Below are positions 46,167-58,116 of a stretch of DNA of 64,000 nucleotides, in pieces. Origin of the DNA: Cryptomeria japonica (Eukaryota > Streptophyta > Pinopsida > Cupressales > Cupressaceae); the NCBI RefSeq assembly GCF_030272615.1, contig NC_081415.1, positions 416,234,757-416,298,756 on the forward strand, written 5' to 3'. Each line of letters starts with the position of its first letter. Within the stretch, counting starts at the first letter, position 1. The notes under the pieces were generated by a model, which was given only the letters and a program-made list of their open reading frames with translations, was not told where the DNA came from and made no database searches. Made by a program: the position numbers and the translations under genes.

Positions 46167-47489
46167 ATGCTTTTTTATTTCCATGCTTATTATGATGCAT
46201 GTCATTAATATGAGAATTGAATATGCTAATATTTTGATTTCATCTTGCTATATACAATGTTTATGTCCATTAAATATTTGAATGATATGTAAAATTTTGT
46301 TACTTTTCTTGTTAGAAGTTGTGTGTATGTTACATTAACACACTTATAAACATTCAATTCACTTTCAAAAAGTGATTATGTATCTAGCAAATTTTTTGCT
46401 AAAATAAGAAACCTATAATTTCTTTCAATTTCTAAAATTAGTTTTTTCTTTTAAGTTATTTGTCCCTGCCTTTTAAGGTAGTGACTAATGTTTTCAATTC
46501 ACTTATTTGCAATTAGTAGATGTCTTGGAAACTATGTCATCCAATAGAATACAAACTTGCAAATTCATCACCTTCTCTACGTTGTTCCCAAACTTGAGTC
46601 CTAATTCTCAGGATTGGGGCACCCAATGCCTTGGTCCTCTTAATCAAGACCCAAATTTGGTCCTCAAAACTGTCACCTCAAGTGAGCAGGAAATTTGATC
46701 CCATGTCGGCCTACTCCAGAAAATCAATTAATTTTTGGGTAGTCAAGTATACAAGGAGGTCTACCCCTCTCATTTGAAATCCAAGCAATTTCCTAAGCCA
46801 TCTAATGATCCTAGTTATACTCTAGCAAAGTGAGAAAGCAATTAGACATGCATCAAACATTGGAGAAGAAGTAAAGTCAAGTTCAAGCATCCAAGATGGC
46901 ATCCATGATCAACTTTCTATGAAGACATTCTACATGAAACCCTAAAACCCTTGCATGAGGATCCAAACGAACTTCATCAAGGTATAAATTTTAATTTCAA
47001 GCATATGATTTCAGAATTGTCCTTTCCCTCAAAAAGAAATCATCTTCATGCAATTTCCATTTCAATTTCAAGGTTAATTCCTAAACCGAGGTTTGACCCA
47101 AGGCAAACCCCTATCCATAAAAAATTTCTCTCTCATTCTGTGTGCAGGGAATTGACTCAAGATCTATACTTAGAGATCTTGATAGAGTTGGCAATGACAA
47201 ACAAGTTCAGCTTAATTTGGACAGAGTGAAATTCAGAGGACCAAGGTGAATTTGAACTATCTGGTCCTAGAAAATTAGGCCAGACTGTCAGGTACAAATT
47301 CTAAATATATTCTTTTGCCCAAATCCCTTTTTGTGGCTCTATTGGATACCTATAACAATTTGTTTTGTCAGTTTACTTCAAAGTTTGAGGATATTGAGAG
47401 TTATTTCCCACATTTACTTTGATAGACTTGGTTATTATTTTCATGCATGTTGTTTTGTAATAAGACATCGGGACGATGTCTCTTCCTAG

Positions 47490-48153
47490 TGGGGAAGGAT
47501 GTCACGACTCGATTCAGACCCTAGTTAGATTTACTTGATATGCCAGATATTGATGCTATTGGCATTTTTCACATGATGATTTAATTAGATTAATAATGAT
47601 GTTAGATGATATTGTGTTGTTTAGTGACAATAATGATGGTTAGTTATTTTATGATGATGATGTTTTAATGCTATTTATGATGTTTTACTGTTATGATTAA
47701 TATCTTTACTTAATAATGATGAACAATGTTGTTATGATGTTTAATGATGTTAATGTTTTTATTAGATTTTTATGTAACGTGATTTTATTATCGTGATCTG
47801 ACGACTTTTTGTTGAGTTAGAGTAAGTTGTAGGTTGACCGTCAAAGGCGGACATATGACCGAGGAGGGGTTTTCTAGCCTACCGGTAGTGACCTAAGGAC
47901 TGAACCCCTGTGCAAAAAGACCAAATTAGATAACAATTAGTAAAATAAATTTGGGAATTTAAAATAAATCTATTGAAGAATTTAATAATTAAAATGTAAT
48001 AATAGATTATTCGATAATTAAATAATTAAATAATAAAATATAAAGATTAATGCTAGAAATTAAATAATTAAAATGTGATTATTTAAAAGTTAAAATAAAT
48101 AAATAAAGAGATTAATTAACGAAATTAAATTAAATATAATAATTAATTGATAG

Positions 48154-48187
<34 letters not shown>

Positions 48188-48914
48188 ATCAAGATTTGTA
48201 AATTTTCAATTCTAAATTAAAATTTTGACATGCATAATGTTGATATTTAAAGAATTGAATTTAAATTAAATGGATAAAATAATTAATTAATTTTAAGAAT
48301 TGCAAATATTTAAAATTACATGCGAGAGTTATAAATTGAGAAGAATAATTCTTGTAAATATTAAAATTGAGGAAAATATAATATGAACATACAAATAATA
48401 AAGTAAATTACAAATTTACAGGCGTGCATATAAAAAAATATAAAAGACGTGTAAGGTAGTAGTAATTAAAATATATTTTCTATTTGAGAATAACATAAAA
48501 TCATGAGAGAATTAATAAAAGATAAATTTCGAAAAATATAATTATTTAAATTAAATAAATCATGCATTAATATAATTACAACTAGATATCAAAATTAAAA
48601 TTTATAAAATTATTCATTAAAGATCATGCAAAGGGGAATTGTTATTATTTAAGAACTCAATATTCTTAATTTCTAATTAAACTAAATCATGCATCTTTCA
48701 TGCATGGTATCCTAACTTAGCCTAAATATTTATAAATATAGGAGTTGTCTAGCATTGAGAATCATCAAAAGAATTTTGGAAATATTGAGTTGATAATAAA
48801 AACCGAGTCAAAACATATTTGTTGGGGAGAAATCCATTATCATTTCCCTTGGGTTTCAACGATTCTTAACAGTTAATCTTTTACTTGTTTTATTTTTTTG
48901 CATACATGTCTACA
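47490..48914 (+). repeat. Plus-strand gypsy 3' LTR, right end uncertain
   Basis: The run GTGGGGAAGGA (polypurine tract) is followed at 47500 by TGTCACGACTCGATTCAGAC. The TGTCACGAC start is common in plant chromovirus LTRs. Beyond it lies AT-rich sequence with GATGATGTT-type words (47590-47760) and an AT run at 48166-48187. The right border is not visible. I set it near 48914 only from a TACATGTCTACA phrase, which is weak. Confidence 0.5.
48166..48187. repeat. AT dinucleotide microsatellite
   Basis: About eleven TA/AT repeats within the LTR-like sequence. Confidence 0.9.
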
Positions 48915-51340
48915 AAGACACTTGGAACCACAAAATATAACAAAAATCCTTTAAATCTTTGTCCATACTCCGTTCCAAAGATCTCATGTTAGCGCATGAG
49001 CAAAAAGGATGCTGTAGAAAATGGCTTTCCACCTACCAAGTACATTTGTTTGAAATTCTTTTCAACAACTAGATTTTGTGCATATCTGTAATTGTGATAG
49101 GAGAAGCCATTCTCTTTGAATAACTTTGTTAATGATTCAATGGCTCTTGTCTATGCATCCACATATTGTGTATTGTCGATAAGACTTCAGAAATAAGTTG
49201 CGCCAATCTTGAAAGTTTCTAAATTCATTTCCACAAATTTGTTTCTTGCATATCCTGTAATCATGCTATTCATGAGATAGCATCTCTTTGAAGCATTCAA
49301 TCAGACATTTCATACGCTATAGAAGCTTCCATATTTACACTTGCATTTGGCCCCGCATATTTAGATTTCATTAAATTGTAAGTTTCTAAAACCTATTCAT
49401 CAATTTCATTTTCTGCAAATCTTGTAATTATACATCTCGTGAGGTGACGATATCTCTCTATGTTATTTGGTCAAACAATAATCATTCTTGTTTTGCTTCC
49501 ACATTTATATGTATATCAACCACACATTTACAATCATTGTGATTTATCTCTGCTCCACATTTGATATTACAACAACATTTATACTACACATTGATGCAGT
49601 AGCTGAGGGGACAAAAAAAACCAATTCAACAACTTGAACACACGAACTACCCTTTGTCAGTCTTGGGACAATCACCTAGATGATTTGATTGACTCTTTAC
49701 AATGGCAAAAGCGTTAATAACATTGATGGACTCTTGATGGTCTCTGGAAACCTTTGAAACATATGAACTCCACCTTTCAACAACACACACAAATAATACA
49801 TCACACTGAACCTTGAAAGACCCAAGTCCTCTTCCACAATGGCACTATGCTTCAATGGGCTACAAACACCAACTTTGGTTCAAGGATTTACAAATTTTGA
49901 ACTAACATTGGAAACATCTTAGAGCAAGTAAATATAACATGAATATACCATCAATACCCTCTAAAATATTTTGGTTATCCCAATTGCTATGCTATCCACA
50001 CCATTAGGCCTAGACTCTAGTAGCCCTTCAAATAGGAACCGTCCTTCACAAACTTTTGAATAAGACCTGATATTAAGACTATAAAAACATATTTGAGTGC
50101 CCATTTAGCTTCTTTAAAACATATCAAAAATGAAGGTAGGGTTGTTTTGAAACACACGCATCAAAAATTCGTTGTCCTCTATTTCCTAGGCCTAATTAGG
50201 CCACTTTTACAAAGCAACCCTATGAAATCCTTCAACCCAAACACCAAAACCAATTTCAGAAGTCTCCACAAGTCTCAAATAGATCAAATAAATAATTTTT
50301 ATTAATGGACATGCTCACAGTTTCACCCAACTCCATAATCTTACCTTTTGGCCTATCTAGGCTTGCATACAATGAGGGTTTGTTAGTTCTACACTCTCCT
50401 AGCCATAAACACTTGTTACAAAGGTTGAAACACACTAAATAGGGTCTAAACATGCTACTAAAACTCTCACAAATCATTCACTAAGAGCTTTCTGGGTATG
50501 TGCAGGATCATGGTGTGCCAAAACAGGCCCTTAAGTGGCAATGAAATTTCAAAAAAATCAGAGTTATGCAACTTGACATGAAATTTTGAATAAGTTGTGA
50601 ACATTATTTTTAAAATATGTAAGAAGAGAATATATAGAAAATTGAATGTAGTTTCTAAGCTACTAATTGTTTTTTGGGAAAAAAAAATCCTATTTGATGA
50701 AAATTTCAAATTTCAATGCAGTGGTACTAAAATTTCAAGAAAAAAATAAGAAGTAGACGTATGTCTGACCACCCTAATCAAAATCAAATCTTAATATTTT
50801 TTTATAATATTTATAATATAAATATTAGACTCATGTCCGGATGTGACACATTTTTTTTTTAATGATTTTTTTACTACAGCTTTTCAGAAATTCAGAAACT
50901 CCTACGTCTGACCACCTTAACTTGGTCAAAACCTTATGAAATTTTTTTTTTTTTAATTTTTCCCTATAGTAGACGAAGCATAGGATGTGATGCATGTTTC
51001 GGTTTCAAAAAATGTTATACCGTTTGAAAGTTATGAGTGTTTTTCAATCAGTATATCAATCAGGACTATTGTCAGAATTCAATTAGAAAATAAATAATAA
51101 TTATTTACTAAAGTCGAAATAAGACAAGCCTTATATTGTTGGAAAGCTGGGAACGTCCTTAAAAAACCCTTTTCATTTTATCAATTTTGGCTACAAAAAA
51201 AGTCGTCAGCCATCAGTGTAAAGTCTGGAAAACTAGGGAATACTGAAAAACACGTTTTTTCAGTTGACTTTCTAGGCTTGTAACTTCCAAGCCTAATACC
51301 AAAGCATTCCCGAGCCGAAATTTGAAATTTGAAAATTTGA
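48915..51340. other. AT-rich region without recognisable gene
   Basis: I see no supported reading frame or conserved motif. Two diverged copies of a stretch with GTCTGACCACC lie at about 50760-50860 and 50900-51000. The last 150 bases lead to the fold-back structure. Confidence 0.5.
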
Positions 51341-51504
51341 GTACAAAAATCGGATATCGGATTTTATCTGATATCCGATTTTTGTACAAAAATTTGCGGT
51401 CTCCGATGAATTTTCCTTTGCCGCCATTTATGAAGTAAACTACCACATGGCAGAAATCCGATATCCGATTAAATCGGATATCGGATTTTATTAGTCATAT
51501 TTTA
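51341..51504 (+). repeat. Left inverted arm with two short palindromes
   Basis: This holds two palindromes: AATCGGATATCGG / CTGATATCCGATT at about 51347-51384 and ATCCGATATCCGATTAAATC continuing to 51485. The core word is ATCCGATATCCGAT. A unique spacer with TTGCCGCCATTTATGAA lies between them. Confidence 0.9.
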
Positions 51505-51623
51505 AAGAGGGAGAGAAGGAGAGGGAGAGAGGGAGAGAGAGAGAGAGGGAGAGGGAGAGAGAGAGAGAGGGAGAGGGAGAGAGGGGGAGAGAAGGAGAGG
51601 GAGGGAGAGAGGTAGAGGGAGGA

Positions 51624-51676
<53 letters not shown>

Positions 51677-51731
51677 AGAGGGAGAGAGAGAGAGAGAGAG
51701 AGGAGGAGAGGGAGAGAGAGAGAGAGAGAGA
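51505..51731 (+). repeat. GA-rich purine tract
   Basis: About 227 bases of GA and GGGAGA repeats. The long Ser/Leu and Arg/Glu reading frames here are artefacts of the repeat. Confidence 0.95.
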
Positions 51732-54700
51732 CCATATGACCCCTAACGACACAATTTGGTGTCTTAAGGGGACCTATGGTGTCGTTAGGGGTCATATGGT
51801 GTCTTGGGACACCATAGGACCCCTTAAGACACCAAATCATGTCGTTAGGGGTCATATTGTGTCTTATGACCCATAACTATGACCCCGGGACACCATAGGA
51901 CCCCTTAAGACACCAAATCATGTCGTTAGGGGTCATATTGTGTCTTACGACCCATAACTATGACCCCTAATGATAGTTATGTGATATGGTGTCCCATGAA
52001 CCCTTATGACCTCTCAGGACACCATATGACCCCTAATGACACCATATTGGGTTGCTTTGGGTCATATTATGTCCTAAGGGATCATATTGTGGTCTATGAC
52101 CCCTTAGGACACCATATGACCCCTAACGACATGATTTGGTGTCTTAAGGGGTCCTATGGTGTCGTTAGGGGTCATATGGTGTCCGTAGGGGTCATATGGT
52201 GTCTTGGGACACCATAGGACCCCTTAGGACACAATATGACCCAAAGCGACCCAATATGGTGTCATTAGGGGTCATATGGTGTCTTAAGAGGTCATAAGGG
52301 TTCATGGGACACCATATGACCCCTATGGACACCATAGAACCCTTATGACCCCTATGGACACCATATGACCCCTATGGACACCATAGAACCCTTATGACCC
52401 CTATGGACACCATATGACCCCTAACAACACCATCGGACCCCTTAAGACACCAAATCATGTCGGTAGGGGTCATATTGTGTCCTAAGGGGTCCTATGGTGT
52501 CCCAAGACACCATATGACCCCTAACGACACCATAGGACCCCTTAAGACACCAAATCATGTCGTTAGGGGTCATATTGTGTCTTACGGGGTCGTAGGACAC
52601 AATATGACCCCTAACGACACAATTTGGTGTCATTAGGGGTCATATGGTGTCCTAAGAGGTCATAAGGGTTCATGGGACACCATATGACCCCTATGGACAC
52701 CATATGACCCCTAACGACACCATCGGACCCCTTAAGACACCAAATCATGTTGTTAGGGGTCATATTGTGTCCTGAGGGGTCCTATGGTGTCCCAAGACAC
52801 CATATGACCCCTATGGACACCATATGACCCCTAACGACACCATAGGACCCCTTAAGACACCAAATCATGTCATTAGGGGTCATATTGTGTCTTACAGGGT
52901 CGTAGGACACAATATGACCCCTAACGACACAATTTGGTGTCTTAAGGGGTCTTATGGTGTCACAAGACACCATATGATCCCTAACGACACCATAGGACCC
53001 CTTAAGACACCAAATCATAACATTAGGGGTCATATTGTGTCTTACGGGGTCGTAGGACACAATATAACCCCTAACGACATGATTTGGTGTCTTAAGGGGT
53101 CCGATGGTGTCGTTAGGGGTCATATGGTGTCCATAGGGGTCATATGGTGTCCCATGAACCCTTATGACCTCTTAGGACACCATATGACCCCTAATGACAC
53201 CATATTGGGTCGCTTTGGGTCATATTGTATCGTTAGGGGTCATATTGTGTCTTAAGGGGTCCTATGGTGTCCCAAAACACCATATGACCCCTATGGACAC
53301 CATATGACCCCTAACGACACCATATAACCCCTTAAGACACCAAATCATGTCGTTAGGGGTCATATTGTGTCCTATGACCTCGTACGACACAATATGATCC
53401 CTAACGATATTATTTGGTGTCTTAAGGGGTCATATGGTGTCTTGGGACACCATAGGACCCCTTAAGACACCATATGACCCCTAATGACACCATATTGGGT
53501 CGCTTTGGGTCATATTGTGTCGTTAGGGGTCATATTGTGTCTTAAGGGGTCCTATGGTGTCCCAAGACACTATATGACCCCTATGGACACCATATGACCC
53601 CTAACGACACCATAGGACCCCTTAAGACACCAAATCATGTCATTACGGGTCATATTGTGTCCTACGGGGGTCATATGGTGTCTTGGGACACCATAGGACC
53701 CCTTAAGACACCATATGACCCCTAATGACACCATATTGGGTTGCTTTGGGTCATATTGTGTCGTTAGGGGTCATATTGTGTCTTAAGGGGTCCTATGGTG
53801 TCGTTAGGGATCATATGGTGTCCATAGGGGTCCTATGGTGTCTTGGGACACCATAGGACCCCTTAAGACACCATATGACCCCTAATGACACCATATTGGG
53901 TCGCTTTGGGTCATATTGTGTCTTAAGTGGTCCTATGGTGTCCCAAGACACCATATGACCCCTAATGACACCATAGGACCCCTTAAGACACCAAATCATG
54001 TCGTTAGGGGTCATATTGTGTCCTATGGGGTCATTCATAGGACACAATATGACCCCTAACGACATGATTTGGTGTCTTAAGGGGTCCTATGGTGTCCATA
54101 GGGGTCATATGGTGTCTTGGGACACCATAGGACCCCTTAAGACACAATATGACCCCTTAGGACATAATATGACCCAAAGCAACCCAATATGGTGTCATTA
54201 GGGGTCATATGGTGTCCTAAGAGGTCATAAGGGTTCATGGGACACCATATGACCCCTATGGACACCATATGACCCCTAATGACACCATCGGACCCCTTGA
54301 GACACCAAATCATGTCGTTAGGGGTCATATTGTGTCCTAAGGGGTCCTATGGTGTCCCAAGACACCATATGACCCCTATGGACACCATATGACCCCTAAT
54401 GACACCATAGGACCCCTTAAGACACCAAATCATGTCGTTAGGGGTCATATTGTGTCTTACGGGGTCGTAGGACACAATATGACTCCTAACGACACAATTT
54501 GGTGTCTTAAGGGGTCTTATGGTGTCACAAGACACCATATGATCCCTAACGACACCATAGGACCCCTTAAGACACCAAATCATAACATTAGGGGTCATAT
54601 TGTGTCTTGCGGGGTCGTAGGACACAATATGACCCCTAACAACATGATTTGGTGTCGTAAGGGGTCTGATGGTGTCGTTAGGGGTCATATGGTGTCCATA

Positions 54701-55554
54701 GGGGTCATATGGTGTCCCATGAACCCTTATGACCTCTTAGGACACCATATGACCCCTAATGACACCATATTGGGTCGCTTTGGGTCATATTGTATCGTTA
54801 GGGGTCATATTGTGTCTTAAGGGGTCCTATGGTGTCCCAAGACACCATATGACCCCTAACGACACCATATGACCCCTAACACCACCAAATCATGTCGTTA
54901 GGGGTCATATTGTGTCCTATGACCCCATACGACACAATATGATCCCTAACGATATTATTTGGTGTCTTAAGGGGTCCTATGGTGTCGTTAGGGGTCATAT
55001 GGTGTCCATAGGGGTCATATGGTGTCCCATGAACCCTTATGACCTCTTAGGACACCATATGTCCCCTAATGACACCATATTGGGTCGCTTTGGGTCATAT
55101 TGTGTCGTTAGGGGTCATATTGTGTCTTAAGGGGTCCTATGATCCCTATGGACACCATATGACCCCTAATGACACCATAGGACCCCTTAAGACACCAAAT
55201 CATGTCATTAGGGATCATATTGTGTCGTACGGGGTCGTAGGACACAATATGACCCCTAGCAACATGATTTGGTGTCTTAAGGGGTCCTATGGTGTCGTTA
55301 GGGGTCCTATGGTGTCCATAGGGGTCATATGGTGTCTTGGGACACCATAGGACCCCTTAAGACACAATATGACCCCTTAGGACACAATATGACCCAAAGC
55401 GACCCAATATGGTGTCATTAGGGGTCATATGGTGTCCTAAGAGGTCATAAGGGTTCATGGGACACCATATGACCCCTATGGACACCATATGACCCCTAAC
55501 GACACCATCGGACCCCTTAAGACACCAAATCATGTCGTTAGGGGTCATATTGTG
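51732..55554. repeat. 20-bp satellite with alternating orientation, about 190 units
   Basis: The consensus unit is GGTGTCGTTAGGGGTCATAT. Variants change CGTTAGG to CTTAAGG, CCATAGG, CATTAGG or CTTACGG. Blocks of the unit and of its reverse complement alternate many times. Longer phrases such as GGGTCGCTTTGGGTCATAT recur in both orientations. Because most variants lack stops in all frames, matching open frames appear on both strands. They are not genes. Confidence 0.95.
52650..54965. repeat. Higher-order duplication of 1565 bp inside the satellite
   Basis: 52782-53255 recurs at 54347-54820, an offset of 1565 bp. The same series of variant units and near-identical reading frames of 113 and 143 codons start at the equivalent positions. 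Similarity continues on both sides for several hundred bases. Confidence 0.85.
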
Positions 55555-55686
55555 TCTCCCTCTCTCCCTCTCCTCCTCTCTCTCTCTCTCCCTCTCCTCC
55601 TCCTCCCTCTCTCTCTCTCCCTCTCCTCCTCTCTCTCTCTCTCTCTCTCCTCCTCTCTCTCTCTCTATCTCTCTCTCCCTCTCCTC

Positions 55687-55717
<31 letters not shown>
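55555..55717 (+). repeat. TC-rich pyrimidine tract
   Basis: About 163 bases of TC and CTCCTC repeats, the inverted counterpart of 51505-51731. Confidence 0.95.
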
Positions 55718-55898
55718 AAAATATGACCAATAAAATCTGATATCCGATTTAATCGGATATCGGATTTCTGCTATGTGGCAGTTTAGTTCGTAAATGGCGG
55801 CAATGGGATTTTTTTGGGGGGACCACATATTTTTGTACTAAAATTGAATATCCGATAAAATTGGATATCGGATTTTATCGGATATCCGATTTTGGTAC
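55718..55898 (-). repeat. Right inverted arm with two short palindromes
   Basis: This is the inverted counterpart of 51341-51504. The ATCCGATTTAATCGGATATC palindrome lies at about 55738-55768. The terminal palindrome at 55848-55895 has the core TTATCGGATATCCGATTTTG. The middle spacer, with TAAATGGCGGCAA, has diverged from the left arm. Confidence 0.9.
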
Positions 55899-55989
55899 TA
55901 AAAACCAAAAAAAAAAAGGGTTTGTGGGCCATTCTGTTGATTCCAAGGGCCGACAGTCTGGGTCCTATGTTTTCTGTCGACGATCATGA

Positions 55990-58116
55990 GGTTGTAGAAC
56001 TTGTGTTGATTTTAACATAAATCGTAAAACTTTGGATAGAGCACTTGCACGAAGACAAAGACTTGATGATCCACTTCAACAAGATACATGGGCATTTGGT
56101 GGGAGGCTTCCACGTGTTGATAGAAAGTTGACTGACAATGTGAAGGAAGAGATTCAACAATTTTGGCACTCTAATTCTAGAGTGTCACCCAATGTAAAGG
56201 ACGTTTTGAAATTAAGAATCGGCAACCGAGACCACACATCGCATCCCAAACATTTATTGGAATCAAGCCAAACAATGTTGTACAAAAAAATTTGTGAATT
56301 ACATCCAACTTTGCAAATATCACAAAGGGCCTTTGAATCTTTGAAACCATTTTATTGTGTTCCTCTTAAGATTCGCAATACCTGTTGTTGCAAGTACCAT
56401 GTGGAGTTTTCAATGTACCATGAACTTTTATGTCATATTCGTTCTACGATGCATACTAATGAGATGTTGCAGGAGTGTGGTGCAATGTTATTTCCGAGAT
56501 CATCAAGAGACTTGCAAGATCTATTTTTATGCCCTAGAGATGATGGCTGCTATTTCTATAGAAATTATTGTTTGAATGAGAAGTGCTCAGAATGCGGTGG
56601 GTTGTCAAAGTTTGTTTCATGTTTTCATGAGGGCAGGGAACACGAGTTTGGAAATAATTATGTTGAGAAAAAAAGATACGAGACAGTGAAATATACTATG
56701 AAGAGTGGAGGTGAAGGTTCTAGATGCGAATTAGTCTCAAGAGAAGTGAGTATTGCTGATTTTATTTTGGATTTTAAGGAAAATATTTTCTACAAGTATG
56801 CAAGGCACACCCATAGGTCTCAGTGGTTGGATCAATAGTTCAGGATGTGTAAGAACTCTTTCCCGATTGGCACTATTGTATCGGTGGTTGATTTTGCAGA
56901 GAACTATACATTGCAACCACAGAATGAGGTACAGTCTCAGTACTACAATTCAGTCCAGATTGCTATTTTTGTTCACATTACATATAGACATGCTCCTGAT
57001 AGTACAGAAGAGGACAGGAAGATAATCAGGGAGTATCATTTTTATATGAGCGATGATAGATCACACTCCTCCGAGTATGTGCAACATTCTTTCAAGAATT
57101 TTTTTGAGCTCTTGCATGACAAAGATATTGCAATTGATCGACATATAATATGGTCAGATAACTGTATGGGTCAATTCAAGAATGCGCGTATGTTTTATTG
57201 GTTGAGTAGAATGCATGTGGAGAGGCGTATACCTCATATTTGGTGTTTTTTTTAGGCGGGGCATGGGAAGGGAGAGCATGATGGAGCAGGTGCATGTTTG
57301 AAGAGAGCTCTAGTTAAGGAGCAATTGAGGATTTCAAGTGCAAATTTCTCTGATGCATGTTCTATTGTTGATTGGTGTAGTTCAGCATTGTCACATGGAG
57401 GTACTCTTGATTCAACAGTGAGCAGATTCTTTTGGTTGGTTGAGGAGGGAATAGTGGGAGATAGATTGGATTGTCAAACAATTAAAGATTCTTCAAAGAT
57501 GCATTCATTTCTCAGCTTAGATGCAAGTACATGGACCATTTGGACACGAGAGTTGGCTTGTTTTTGTCAAAGTTGTCTTCGGTGTGATTGGGATCAGTGC
57601 GAGTCAAGTGAGTGGGTTGATACGTGGGTTCCCCACTATCTAACTCCTTTATCTCAAACAATATCCTTGTCAAACGATGACATGGAAAGTTCACTTGAGT
57701 ATGATCGTCTATCAGATCTTGTACAACTAGGAAATGTTTTTGCAGTTGTTGCACCGCAAGGGAATGAAGAGAGATCAGAATATTGGTTGGCACGATGTGT
57801 ACAGAGAAAACAAAAGCTAACACAACCAGTGACAGATGATGATGGGTTCACATATCCTACAGGTTCAGTTGTTGTTGTGGGAACTTGGTTGCGAACATAC
57901 ATGATTAGAAAGAATGGCATACCTGCATTTGAAGACTATGAGAGACACAAAACCATTATAATGTATTCACACCTTATTATAGCTACAAATGTCAAGTTGT
58001 TGAAGCATCAAGAAAAACCGAAGACCAAAGAGCTATGGATAGTGACTACTACTGATCATGAAGCAATACTAGATACTCTTAAACAAAGAGATGACCCTTC
58101 AAGCACACTTGAGTAG
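55990..58116 (+). pseudogene. Transposase-like gene with two in-frame TAG codons
   Basis: A single plus-strand frame runs from 55990 (after a TGA at 55987) to the TAG at 58114, about 708 codons. It is broken only by TAG at 56836-56838 and 57253-57255. The N-terminal third is basic and Cys-rich (RNTCCCKYHVEF, CLNEKCSECGG), probably zinc-binding. The core has VVDFAENY (Asp at 56890), IIWSDNCMGQFKN (Asp at 57157), then FF, three positions and HGKGEHDGAGACLKR (57262 on). That D, D and HGKG pattern resembles transposase-like proteins found in many eukaryotes, suggesting a DDE-type nuclease fold. The superfamily is not assigned. The C-terminal third has another Cys cluster (CFCQSCLRCDWDQCES) and a small beta-rich-looking module. 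There is no in-frame ATG before codon 90 or so, so a 5' exon may be missing. Confidence 0.7.

Larger units (their letters stand above)
43331..47499 (+). other. AT-rich region without recognisable gene
   Basis: 43331-43620 resembles LTR-type sequence downstream of the gypsy relic. 43620-46500 has no conserved motif that I can name. It includes a CAA/TTG microsatellite (44441-44465) and a CT run (46146-46166). 46500-47490 leads to the polypurine tract of the next gypsy LTR and is probably its 3' untranslated region. The open frame at 46951-47229 shows no known domain. Confidence 0.5.
51341..55898. repeat. Giant fold-back structure (4558 bp)
   Basis: Left arm 51341-51504 and right arm 55718-55898 are inverted copies (TGGCAGAAATCCGATATCCG on the left, its complement on the right). 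Inside each arm is a purine/pyrimidine tract in inverted orientation (GA-rich 51505-51731, TC-rich 55555-55717). Between them is the 20-bp satellite. Whole strands could therefore fold on themselves. TA dinucleotides at 51342-51343 and 55896-55897 could mark a target duplication (inference). The layout suggests a fold-back DNA transposon whose interior has become a satellite. Confidence 0.85.

Noticed and set aside
51502-51855. Reading frames rich in Ser/Leu or Arg/Glu
   Set aside because: They are translations of GA/TC repeats, with no other coding evidence.
53700-53800. Telomere-like repeats in the satellite (TTAGGG words)
   Set aside because: The unit is 20 bp and contains the word only as part of GTTAGGGGTC. 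No true TTTAGGG tandem array is present.
51960-55548. Many open frames of 60 to 143 codons on both strands
   Set aside because: They come from a stop-poor 20-bp repeat. The same peptide words appear in several frames and both strands, so they are not genes.
51732-55554. CRISPR-like array of short repeats
   Set aside because: Units are directly adjacent without unique spacers and flip orientation, and this is plant nuclear DNA.
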